From Geosiphon pyriformis (Eukaryota > Glomeromycota > Glomeromycetes > Archaeosporales > Geosiphonaceae), in NCBI GenBank assembly GCA_016748015.1, contig JAAOMT010000479.1, positions 350,888-414,887 of the forward strand: a stretch of 64,000 bases of DNA. The letters run 5' to 3'. A program made the translations under genes and the position numbers. The notes below the pieces were generated by a model that saw only the letters and a list, made by a program, of their open reading frames with translations, had not been told where the DNA came from and did no database searches. Shown in pieces: positions 39,676 to 49,900 of this stretch; within the stretch, counting starts at the first letter, position 1, and each line of letters starts with the position of its first letter.

Positions 39676-40959
39676 TAATTGTTAGATTTTAGAGTTTCTA
39701 TTAGGGACTTTGTTTCCGAGTTCATCACTTTTAAATTTTTAACTTTTTTGTTGTCTGTTCCCTTCATGTCCTCAATAGATAACTTTTTTCTCTGTGTATA
39801 TTTTCTCTGTGTATATTTTCTCTTTGTAGGCTTTGTTAATCATGTTGTTTCTGAAGTAGTACTTGTTTGAATATTAAGTTGCTTTTCTTCTACTTCTTTT
39901 AAGTCCTTAACAGATTCCTTTATTGAAATCTCTTTACCTTGAGTATATCTTTTCTTGATTGATGGTTCTGTTGAATACATTGTTTCCAAAGTAGCCTCTC
40001 TTACAGTATTAAATAGTTTTACTTCTAAGCTCTCAGTATATTCTCCCACTGATAACAATTTTTTGTAAGTATATCTTCTTTTCTTTAGAGGTTCTGTTGG
40101 TTGTGTTGCTATTAAGCTAGTGCCTACTGAAGTATTAGATAGTTTGCTTTCAACCCCTCCTATTGATGATTTTTTTCTTAAAGTATATTTTCTTTTCTTT
40201 AAAGGTTTTGTTTATTGGATCATTTCCGAATTAGTATCTATTGAATCATTAACTAATTCATCCTTGGTTCTTTTCAAGGTTCTGGTAGACTTCTCTATTA
40301 ATAAAATTTTCTTCTGAGTATATTTTCTTTTCTTTGAAGGTTTTGTTAATTGGGTTGTTTCCACAATAATAGCTACCTTATCATCTTTTTCTTCCAAGTT
40401 ACTAACAGACATATTAATTAATAACTCTATTTTTGGAGTATATTTTCTCTTTTGTAGACATCCTGTTGACTGTGTTTTCTCTTTCCAGATAATACTTGTT
40501 AGAGTGCTTGATAAATCAATTTTAATTGCATGTATATTTCTATCTATTGTGTTTTTTGATAAATTTTTATGAGATGTAGTTTTACTATTAGCTTCAAGCT
40601 TATTTAATGGTCTTTTATTTGAAGTGCCAAGTAATGAATAGTTATCTTGTTTTGTACTAGCTTCTTAAATACTGTGCTTGGTTACTTTGAATATATTAGC
40701 TTTGATAACATAATTACTTCTAAGCTTTCTTTTTTCTTTTGTTTGAACTTCTCCAGCATCAATTCTGGTTCAGTTGTTTCTAGTACAATACCAATAAATT
40801 TAATAATAGAATTTCATTTGTTACCTTTGACCCCAGTATTAAGTAATTTTTTTGCTTATGCCTTTTCTTTAGATTTGGTTTTCCCTTTTGGGTTATTCAA
40901 AAAAAATTTAAAGAAATATTGTTTTTAAAGAGAGATTTAGGACTTGCTTTATTTATCAT
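39676..40959 (-). pseudogene. Lys-rich KRKYTQ-repeat coding region upstream of the WD40 gene (decayed)
   Basis: One minus-strand frame stays readable from about 40660 to 39676 apart from two stops (40212-40214 and 39840-39842). It contains at least six copies of a roughly 40-47-residue unit centred on K(K/R)RKYTQ(K/R)K. Upstream, from a possible ATG at 40959, stops are frequent. The frame meets the first WD40-gene exon across the mariner if one base is allowed in the A8 run at 38493-38500, so it may be the lost N-terminal part of that gene. It resembles no domain I know. The basic repeats suggest a nuclear, nucleic-acid-binding segment. Confidence 0.45.
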
Positions 40960-42003
40960 GATTTCACTTGCTTTTCAATATAAGACTTTGATTCTTAAAA
41001 AATTAAAAGCATATATAGTAAGAAATATTGTTTGTTTAATTTCAAAGAAATAATAGATCCACTTACTAGTAATTATGCTATAGCGAAAAGATAGATCTTA
41101 TAATCTCAGTTTTCTTAAATAATTAATTTTATAATATATTAATATTTATTTAAATTTTGCCAATAAAATTAATTATTGTATTATTTAATATTTAGAAAAC
41201 TACTTTTTATAAATTTATAATTATTTAAAAAAACTTATGCTATAAAATAAATATATAACATAAATATTGAATAATTAAATTAAATTAAATTAAATTACAA
41301 AAACATAAGTTATATTAATTTAATGATGAATTTGATTTTTGGAAAAAATTTTTTAATTAATAATAATAGTTACAATTTTGTGTATATGCCAAGTAATTAA
41401 TTATTATATGCTAATTAATTTTTGTTGTTGAATTCTAAATATGTTTATTTTAAATATTAAATGACAAAATTTTATAATAATAAAATTTTAATAAAAAAAC
41501 ATAAGCCACATCTATTTTAGAGTAGTTTTTACTGTATTGTAATAAGTGGTGATTGGACTACACTCGTTATTGCAAAATAAATAAATAAATAAAAAGATGT
41601 TAATTTTTTATTTTAATTGTTTGATTAATTTAATTTTTATTAATTTTTTTATTTTAATTATTAATTATTCAGATAATTGGTTATATATAGCAATATAATT
41701 TATGTTTATTGTATACTATTTTTAAGTTATATATTCATAGATAATAAATGAATCATATTTATATATACAAAAAAAATTAATTATTATTTTAACATATTTT
41801 TTAAAAAAAAAACTTTATTTATTATATTTTTTAATTTTTTATAAATTATTAAAAATAATAACATAATATTTTTAATAATATTTTTGATTATTAACCAAAA
41901 TAAAAATCTGAATGTGTTTTTTTAAGTTAAAAAAACAATTTTTTTTATGTTAATAATAATATATTATTATTAATTATTGAAATTTGCTACATAAAAATAT
42001 GTA
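40960..42003. other. AT-rich spacer
   Basis: There is no coding potential apart from the LINE tail at 41500-41595. It has A/T runs and (TTAAA)n-like tracts near 41276-41296. Confidence 0.5.
41500..41595 (+). mobile_element. 5'-truncated LINE 3' end
   Basis: CATAAGCCACATCTATTTTA ... GGTGATTGGACTACACTCGTTATTGCAAAATAAATAAATAAATAA aligns with the 3' end of the LINE at 18240-18330 (CATAAGCCATATTTAG...TTTAGACTGCACTCATTAAAATAATAATAA). It is the shortest clear copy. Confidence 0.6.
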
Positions 42004-43001
42004 TTTTTTTTTTATTTCATTTAACAAGTGAAGTCTAAACACAACCTAATGCTATACATCAAAAAAACAATTTAAACTAAGTGTGAATCATGCACTTTTT
42101 ACATGTGACCAGCCACTCAGACCAATCAAAACAACATTACACAACTATATAAACCAAAACTGGATCACTTAAACCAGAAAAAAACAAACTGGATTTGCGA
42201 AAGCCAAAACGAATACCAAAACCATCAGCAATACCAAGCAATTTGACTATACCAGCAGAAAACTTCAAAACCAAACCAGAGACTGAGATAAGAGTTGAGC
42301 CATCAAGTAAAATCAATCTATTCTTTTCTATGTAAGCACGATGTTTAGCACGAACTAACTAGATATCAGCCCTAAAAGTAAGACCAAGAGAATACACAAA
42401 TTTGACAACCTTCACACTGGCAATCTTGGGATCATGGAAGATAGAAACAGTCTTACAAAACCAGCCATCAAAAACAAAACCTTTATAAAAAGCTGTGGAC
42501 ACAGAAGAATCAGAGACATAGGATAACAACAGCTGTAATATGTCCGAAAAGGAATAAGAAAGACCAAAAACTGCCTTCCAGGAGCTCATATAAGATTCCA
42601 ATAAACACCACTGAGCAGATTCATCAACCTTATAAGAAAACACATGATCCAACACCTCCACTTCACCACAATATAAGCACAACACATTAGGATACAGCCT
42701 ACTATAAAGATGCTTCTAAACAGCAACTGGCAGCTGGTGGTGCAAAGCTTTCATAAAATAAGTGTGTGTATTAGCCAAGAGTTTGCTGGTAAAACTGGCA
42801 GCCATATGCAAGTTAAGATGTCATACCAATGATAAACAAAGCCAATCAACTTCTAAGAGCAAACAACCAGCCAAAAACTTAGAACCAGACTCAATCTTCT
42901 AGCACACATGGCAAACTAAACAATAAATATTACAAACAAAATGTCTGGAGTTGCCAGAAACAATTTCACCATTAGCAATCAAGAAATGTTCATTCAGGTG
43001 G
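42004..43001 (-). mobile_element. LINE fragment: end of ORF2 and 3' UTR
   Basis: Read on the minus strand from 43001, the frame starts in the region after RNase H (FLIANGEIVSGNSRHFVCN, matching FLMADGLVVSGNAQHFICD at 17350). It continues through the zinc finger CLYCGEVEVLDHVFSY (42685) and FYKGFVFDGW...VSIFHDPKIASVKVVKFV. It ends in a 3' UTR with GTGTTTAGACTTCACTTGTTAAATG and an A-run (T-run at 42006-42015). The last zinc ligand of the finger is Tyr instead of Cys. It is interrupted on the right by a solo LTR. Confidence 0.85.
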
Positions 43002-43893
43002 TGTTATGGGTGATTATTTCTGCTGTTAAATTAAATAACAAACCCGTAACTTGGTGCTCAAAAGCTACTTCCATGGATAAGGTTCTGCAAGTGTTGTATC
43101 TGAAGGTTTTGGTTGAGTCTTTTGTATAATGGACAGAGATTTAATAGTGTTGATAGTAGATGTATCTTTCCAAGAGTTTTTCCAATTTTTTTTTCAGCAT
43201 GGTGGCTGGATTTAGTTTGGCAGTCGTGCTTTTCTGGTAAGCTATCTAATAATATATAAAATCCTACCCTTATTTCTGGGTCTTTTACCAGGCTATTTTT
43301 GATGTCAATAATTCAGTGCTTAATCTTTTAATCAATTAGTATACAACAACAAAATCAAAAAAAGAAAGAAAAGAAAATAAAGAAAATAAAAATAAAGAAA
43401 ATAAAGAAAATAAGCCAAGGCAATTTGGTACGTTAGTATCTCATTAATAGCCATGATCAAGAGCTATTGTTCTAGCATGATTAAGTATCAATTACTATCA
43501 ACATAAAGCATTGATAGTAGAGAGTGGGTTGAGATATGAAATAATTATTTATTTGATGATTGGGAACTGGAATGTTGCTTAGATTAAATCTAAACTGAGA
43601 GGTCTGTCTTTTCAGCTTCTAATCTTATTACTATATATACATAATTGAGATTTCTCAATTCCTTAATTCTTTGTGACAGGAATTCTGGGATTCCTGAAAT
43701 CCTGCGATTCCTGATGAGAAAAATCCTGGAATTCTGGAATCCTGCAATTCCTCGCCGAAGAATCTTGAAATTCCTGGAATTCTGCAATTCCTCTGAGAGA
43801 AATTCTGGAATTCCACATTTACTATGTCTACCTCTAATTGGCTAATATCTTCCTGACTAATAATACTATATTTCCTATATTTTATAAGTAACA
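43002..43893 (-). repeat. Solo LTR, family I, reverse orientation
   Basis: On the minus strand it starts TGTTACTTATAAAATATAGG (43893) and ends AATCACCCATAACA (43002), like the LTRs of A and D. It has the GAATTCC/GATTCC array (43668-43815) and a TATATATA box near 43632. No internal region is attached: LINE ORF2 lies on the left and a plus-strand gypsy tail on the right. The 5-bp flanks (GGTGG and ACGGT) do not match. Confidence 0.8.
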
Positions 43894-44194
43894 ACGGTTC
43901 ATTCCACATACACAAAGTGTTAGGAAATGAAGCTTACAAATTACAATTGGAAGACAGGATTTTAAAAAAAGTAGCACATGGAAATTGGTTAAAAATTTAT
44001 TATGTAAAACAGAAATTATCATCATCAATACCTCAACTAGGAACACAAATTTCATTAATCAGACCAAAAGATATACCATGAGATCTGGAACCAATTATCA
44101 TCATCAAAATGTAGACAATGTACAGCAAATTAAAGTGGGGAATTCAAATATATATAGCATCTGAAAAGCAGCAAGAAACAATAAAAATTTCAAC

Positions 44195-44932
44195 ATGGAC
44201 CTTTCAGATCAAATTTTAAAATTATCTAAACAATTATTTGAAACAATTCAAAAATCAACATCTTAAATAGAAATTATAATTAATAGAAAAAAAATAAGAT
44301 ATAGAGATAAGGAGAAGAAAGGGATGAGTGAAAGTTCAACTAGAACTAATTGTTCCTATCTCTACATTCTGCCTGAGAAAAGAATTTTGTAAAAAAGAAT
44401 TAATTCATCTTGGGCAGGGCTCGAAGAAAGTGTGGAGAAATGAGAATTATTTTATAAAAGAAGATACTTGGTCTCCAAGCTCAAAGAAATAAAAAAAGCT
44501 TTAGCTCATAAGACCAAACTCTCCAAAACAGGGGAGTAGACACCTGACAATGCCCAGGAATAGAATGAAAGACTTCCTTCAGCATATTGGTTCTACAAAA
44601 TTGGTGAACAACTAGATTTGAAAACACCATATGGAGACCTCAGCCAGAAAACTTTCAACAAAAAAGCAATGCAACAAATAGAAAAATTTGTAAGAAGAAG
44701 CAACCTGACCCTATACTACAAAGCAGCATACTGATTATATGCTGCTTTCTAACATTGTCCAAATGTACTGTTGTATGGATTTATAAAAATAATAACAGTT
44801 AACAACATAAGACAAATTACCAATCGACAGTTCAAAGACTTATAAAAAACAATACTTAACACAACCATCGAATATTACACGAACAAAGACATAGGAACAG
44901 ATACATATAATTTCGCAGGAGCTCAATACTAA
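44195..44932 (+). pseudogene. 3' accessory ORF of element E
   Basis: It starts MDLSDQILKLSKQLFETIQKSTS and aligns along its length with the C copy (47803-48537), including YKRRYLV...LKEIKKALAHKTKLSKTGE, YWFYKIGEQLDLKT and CPNVLLYG. It is broken by several stops at Gln or Trp positions. It ends GAQY-stop just before the polypurine tract. Function unknown. Confidence 0.6.
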
Positions 44933-44946
44933 AAGGAGAGGGATAA

Positions 44947-45946
44947 TGTTACCTGAGTAAAAAAACCGATCTGAAGTTAGAAAAAATGTGACCAGAATGT
45001 GACATAATACAGAATAGTGTGCAATAATGTTGAATAACGTGTTATAACTTAGAATAGTGCAGAATAATGCATTATAACATAAAATAACACAGAATAACAT
45101 GTAATAACACCAGATAATGTGTTATAACATAGAATAACTGGGAATAACATAGAAAAATGAAGCAATAACAGAAATAACAAAAGCAATAGTTAGCAATAAT
45201 GAAACAATTAGAAGCAATTCTGTAAAACCAAAAAAATGTATAAAAGCGAGTAGTTGTAGAAGAAAAAGAGAGACAGACAGATAGATATGAACCACTAGAC
45301 AAGAAACAAATATCTATTACTCCTTCTCATTTATTATATTTCCATATTTATCTTCTGAAATAAATCAATTATCAAAGAAATCAGAATCACAAATTCATGT
45401 TTCCAAACTGTGTGGGATTTGTGTGAATTAACCATTGTTTTATATCTTTGTTTTAGGACAGATGCTCTTAGCATAACCACTTTGGACTATTAATGATTTG
45501 GACCAATCATTCTTGATTATGGCAATTGACAATACTAATTTATCTTTTTTTTTCTTTTTTTCTTATTTTCTTTTGTGGAGCAGTAACATAGTAAAATCAA
45601 CTGTCTGGGAATAGACTTCGTGATAGCCTGGTAAAAAAAGAAGGCTCTCCCTAAGTTTTGGATATTAATATTATCTTCTTAGCTTACCAGAAAGGCAAAA
45701 AGACACTGCCAGACCCTAATGACTGCACTCATTAGCTCAGAGAAGAAAAAAGACATTGCAATTAACGAAAGACAAATTCTGTGTCTTATAATCAAAAAAC
45801 TCAATGGATAAATTCACATTCAAAAATAGATCTTCCGAGACTGATAATTGAGACTAAGCCAACAGAATTATGTGAAAGATACATTACCACTAATTGAAAG
45901 CACCAAATGTTACCATCTCTATTACCCACCAAGTTTACTCATAACA
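44947..45946 (+). repeat. LTR family II, plus orientation (3' LTR of E)
   Basis: It starts TGTTACCTGAGTA and ends TTTACTCATAACA. It has an AT-rich array of AATAAC/TTATAAC units (45000-45180), TATAAAAG at 45239-45246, and the segment GGACCAATCATTCTTGATTATGGCAATTGAC, also found in the other family II LTR. It is 1000 bp long. The following base is LINE ORF2 sequence. Confidence 0.8.
45239..45246 (+). promoter_or_regulatory. Probable TATA box in LTR II
   Basis: TATAAAAG lies about 290 bp into the LTR, directly downstream of the repeat array. It is conserved at the same place in the inverted LTR (47449-47456). Confidence 0.5.
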
Positions 45947-46679
45947 TTGCCACCCAAAACAACAAAAGAAGATTTATTAACCACCTTAGCAATCATGAAA
46001 TTGATATTATTAGTCTAAGAGAAATGAACAGCCAGAGATGTCTCAGCATAAAACCCCAAGATAGACACAGAAAGTTTATTCTTAAATAGCAACTTGACTA
46101 ATAGAAGCCGATCTGGCACCTCAGAAACTTTATAAACATAATGAGCTAAAGAAGTATTCATGATAATTGCAACTCTAGCACCAAGAAACCCTTTGTCCAA
46201 TCCAGATGAAAAAACCCTAACTCTATTGAATTTATCTCTAATCCAAGGCCTATTGCTAGACCTCAACTTTGTTTCTGTAATAATTGAAACCAAATTTCCA
46301 GAATCCCTATGCCAACAAACAACATCTTTCTGCTAGGCGGGGACATTAATACTGCAAATATTATACATCGCAAAATTCCACATGAAATCATTCATTAAGG
46401 AATAAGAGAAGTTGACAAGCCCAAGTCAGAGCACAAACAATCCAATTTTTCTAAGACACATTCAATCAACACCTCCAAAGCCACCATTTTAGATTCCAAT
46501 CCACCTATTTTGGACATTAAAACTTTAGAACTATTCAAACTAAGATCAGAAACTGAGTTAGTAACAATTGACAGAGATGGAAAAGGAGACATCATTGTGA
46601 CATCCAGAGCCATATCTGAGTCCAAAATGGGTGCAACAGATGCAAAAACAACCAAAAAAGAAATAAGAGGTTTGGACAC
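45947..46679 (-). mobile_element. LINE fragment: end of ORF1 and start of ORF2 endonuclease
   Basis: On the minus strand, 46679-46395 encodes the ORF1 C-terminus (PILDSDMALDVTMM...SSKVLMSKIGGLESKMVALEV, matching 13270-13440 of the LINE). 46293-45950 encodes the endonuclease start (IITETKLRSSNRPWIRDKF...FLGARVAIIMNTSLAHYV...VNKSSFVVLGG). It stops exactly at the catalytic GD(F)NED position where the LTR begins. The fragment is bounded on both sides by LTR II copies in opposite orientations. Confidence 0.85.
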
Positions 46680-47788
46680 TGTTATGGGTAAACTTGGTGG
46701 GTATGAGAAATAGTAACATTTAGTGCTCTCAATTATTGATGATGCGTCTTCTGCATAATTCTGTTGGCTTAGTCTTGATTATCAGTCTCTGAAGATCTAT
46801 TCCTGGATGTGAATTTTACCCATTGAGTTCTTTGGTTATAAGGCACAGAGTTTGTCTTTCATTGATTGCAATGTTTTTTGTAAATGTAAGCTTTCTTCTC
46901 CAAGCTAATGAGCGCAGTTGTTAGGGTTTGGCGTTGTCTTTTTACCCTTCTGGTAAGCTAACAAGATAATGTTAATATCCAAAACTTAGGAGGAGCTTCC
47001 CTCCTTTACCAGGCTATTACAAAGTCTATTCCCAGACAGTCAATTTTACTATGTTGTCACTCCACAAAAAAATAAGACAGAAAAAGAAAGAAAAAGAAAA
47101 AGAAAGAAAAAGAAAAAGAAAAGAAAAGAAAAGAGAGAAAAGAGAAATTAGTATCGTCAATTGCCATAATCAAGAGTGATTGGTCCAAATCATTAATAGG
47201 TTCGAAGTGGTTATGCTAAGAGCATCTGTTCTAGAACGGAGGTACGAGACAAGGGTTAATTCATGTAAATTCTACGAAGTTCGAGAATGTAAATTTATGA
47301 TTCTGATTTCTTTTAATAATTGGTTTATTTCAGGAGATGAAATAGGGAAGATAATAAAGGATGAAGGGATATAGATATTTTAATTTCTGGTTTAGAGGTT
47401 CATATCTATTTTTTCTTCTCTGTCTTTTCTCACTTCTACAACTACTTGCTTTTATACATTCTTTTGGTTTTACAGGATTGCTTTCAATTGTCTCGCTATT
47501 GCTAGCTATTGCTTTGTTGTTTCTGTTATTGCTTCATTTTTCTACATTATCACTAGTTATCTTATGTTATAACATGTTATCTGATGTTATTATATGTTAT
47601 TCTGTGTTATCCTGCATTATAACACATTATCTTATGTTATTGCGCACTATTCTGTGTTATTCTGTGTTATAACACATTATCCAACGTTATAACGTATTAT
47701 CCAATGTTATTGCGTGTTATTCTGTGTTATGTTATGTTTTGGTCATGTTTTTTCATAACTTTGGATCGGTTTTTCTACTCAGGTAACA
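46680..47788 (-). repeat. LTR family II, minus orientation (3' LTR of C)
   Basis: On the minus strand it starts TGTTACCTGAGTAG (47788) and ends TTTACCCATAACA (46680). It carries the ATAACA/TTATAACA array (47560-47745) and TATAAAAG at 47456-47449, plus a GAAAA-rich tract (47070-47140). It is 1109 bp long, about 110 bp longer than its partner at 44947-45946. Confidence 0.8.
47449..47456 (-). promoter_or_regulatory. Probable TATA box in inverted LTR II
   Basis: The minus strand reads TATAAAAG at the same relative position as in the plus-oriented LTR II (45239-45246). Confidence 0.5.
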
Positions 47789-47802
47789 TTATCCCTCTCT
47801 TT

Positions 47803-48537
47803 TTAAAATTGAGCTCCTGTGAAACCATATGTATCTATTATTGTGACTTCGTTCGTGTAATGTTTAATTGTTGTCTCGAGTATTGCTTTTTGTAGGTCTT
47901 TGAACTGTTGATTGGTTATTCATCCTATGCTATTAACTATTATGGTTTTTATAGATCCATTTAGTAGTACATTTGGGCAATGTTGAAAGGTGGCATATAG
48001 TCGGTATACTGCTTTGTAATGTAGGGTCAGATTGTTTTTCCCTACAAATTTTTCTACTTGTTGTATTGCTTCTTTGTTGAACGTTTTCTGGCTGAGGTCT
48101 TCGTATAATGTTTTCAAGTCAAGCTGTTCTCCAATTTTGTAGAACCAATAAGCTGGAGGAAGACTTTTTTTCCATTCTTGAGCATTGTCAGGTGTCCACT
48201 CCCCTGTTTCGGGGAGTTCGGTCCCATGAGCTAAAGCTTCTTTTATTTCTTTGAGCTCAGGGACCAAGTATCTTCTTTTGTAACCTTTTTCTCGTTCTTT
48301 GTCTCCTTCTTTTCCACCCCCCACCCGAAGACAATTTTTCCTCCCACATTGCCTTTCGGGTGGTGGGTAAGAAAGGAAACATTTAGTTCTAATTGAACTC
48401 TCGTCTTCCCCTCTCCTGTTCTTATCTTTGTACTATATCTTTTTTTTATCAATTATTATTTTTATTTGAGATGTCGATTTTTGAATTGTTTTAAATAATT
48501 GTTTAGATAATTTTAAAATTTGATCTGAAAAGTCCAT
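47803..48537 (-). pseudogene. 3' accessory ORF of element C (best-preserved copy)
   Basis: A 245-codon frame starts MDFSDQILKLSKQLFKTIQK and has only two stops (near codon 35 and after VNSIG). Blocks: a basic middle (YKRRYLVPELKEIKEALAHG), WTPDNAQEWKKSLPPAYWFYKIGEQLDLKTLYEDLS in two parts, VEKFVGKNNLTLHYKAVYRLYATFQHCPNVLLNG, and a C-terminal ITNQQFKDLQKAILETTIKH. It ends GAQF-stop just before the polypurine tract. There is no signal peptide, no membrane segment and no known catalytic motif. It occupies the position that env has in retroviruses but does not look like an envelope protein. Family not recognised. Confidence 0.65.
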
Positions 48538-48617
48538 GTTGAAATTTCTATTGTTTCTTGCTGTTTTTCAGATGCTATATATATTTGAATTCCCCAATTT
48601 AATTTGCTGTCTGTTGT

Positions 48618-49900
48618 CTACATTTCAATGACGATGATTGGTTCCAGATCTTGTAGTATATCTTCTGGTCTGATTAATGAAATTTGTGTTCCTAGTTGAG
48701 ATACTGATAATGATAATTCCTGTTTTACATGATAAATTTTTAACCAATTTCCATGCACTACTTTCTTTAAAATCCTGTTTTTCAATCGTAATTTGTAAGC
48801 TCCATTTCCTAATGCTTCATGTATGTGAAATGAACTGTCCCACTTTGGGTTGAACTTTCTACTCCACTGTTTCTCAGCTTTTGTACGATGTAATAGTACT
48901 TGGTCTCCAATCTTGAATTCCATTGGTTGTTCTGATAGATGTTTATCATGTCTTTCTTTTTGTCATTTTTGAGCATAACTAATATTGTTAGCTGTTGTTC
49001 TTTGATTGTTTTCTAACGTTTCCATTAGCTGATATGTTTTTTGGTGTAAGGTAGTCTCAAAATTCTTTTCATTAATTGTTTCTGTTGGGTATGATGGTAT
49101 CACTCATTTAATTAATAACATAGCTTTTCTTCCATAGACTAATTCGAACAGTGTGAACTGAGTCATATTTTGTTTCAATGTTTGGTATACAAAGAGTACA
49201 GAAGGTATGAATAAGTCCTATTCTTGTCTGTTTTCATGACTTATTTTTGCTAGTGCTTTGCACAGTGTTCTGTTAAATTGTTTTACCAGTCTATTCATTT
49301 GTGGATGGTATGGTGACGATAAGGGTCTTTTTATTCCAAACTATTGGCTTAGTTCAGTCAGCGTATTATTAACAAAGTGTGTTCTCTGATCAGATAATAA
49401 TTCTTTCGGACATCTATGTCGGCAAATTAGGTCTTGATGCACAAATTTGGCAACTGTTTTGGCATCGGCCATTTGGATTGCTCTGGCTTCTGGCTATTTT
49501 GTAAGATAGTCTACGGCTACAGCGATATAGTGATTTTCTTGAGATGTAATTGAAAGAGATCCAACCAAATCAATCCCAATTCTATCAAATGGATTTCCAA
49601 CTGGAATGGGTCGAAGTGGTTCTGTTGATTTTGCTCCTCCTTTTCGCTGGCATGCGTCACAATTGAGCATGTATTCGAAAATGTCTTTGTGTATCGTTGG
49701 CCAATAGTATAAGTTTAGTGTTCTTTTGAGGGTAGTGTTTTTGTTAAAGTGTTCTGCAATCGGATCTGAGTGCACGCTATATAGTATAGTTTCTCTTTTA
49801 CTGTCCGTGATTAGTTGTTGTGAGTTGGGATGGTTTCAGCATTCTCATTGATATAGTTGATTGTCTTGAATAAAATAATTTCAGGCTTGTTTTTGTATGA
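48618..49900 (-). pseudogene. Integrase of element C
   Basis: An HHCC domain (MHSDPIAEHFN...CDACQRKG, 49775-49640) is followed by the core: GIDLVGSL (Asp), LLSDQRTHFVN (Asp) and NRLVKQFNRTL where the catalytic Glu should be (now Lys). The C-terminal tail is EFKIGDQVLLHRTKAEKQWS and ends EPIIVIEM at 48618. Four or five stops interrupt it. Integrases join element cDNA to the chromosome; this one is dead. Confidence 0.8.

Larger units (their letters stand above)
43894..45946 (+). mobile_element. Gypsy retrotransposon E: 3' end only
   Basis: It begins within the integrase tail (FHIHKVLGNEAYKLQLED, matching FHIHEALGNGAYKLRLKN of C) and ends IRPKDIP...EPIIIIKM near 44112. A 3' accessory ORF (44195-44932), an AAAAGGAGAGGGATAA polypurine tract (44931-44946) and an LTR (44947-45946) follow. 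The rest of the element is missing, replaced by the solo LTR on the left. It is closest to element C, which faces it in the opposite orientation. Confidence 0.8.

Noticed and set aside
47803-48537. 3' accessory ORF as an envelope gene (endogenous retrovirus)
   Set aside because: No signal peptide, hydrophobic fusion segment or membrane anchor is visible.
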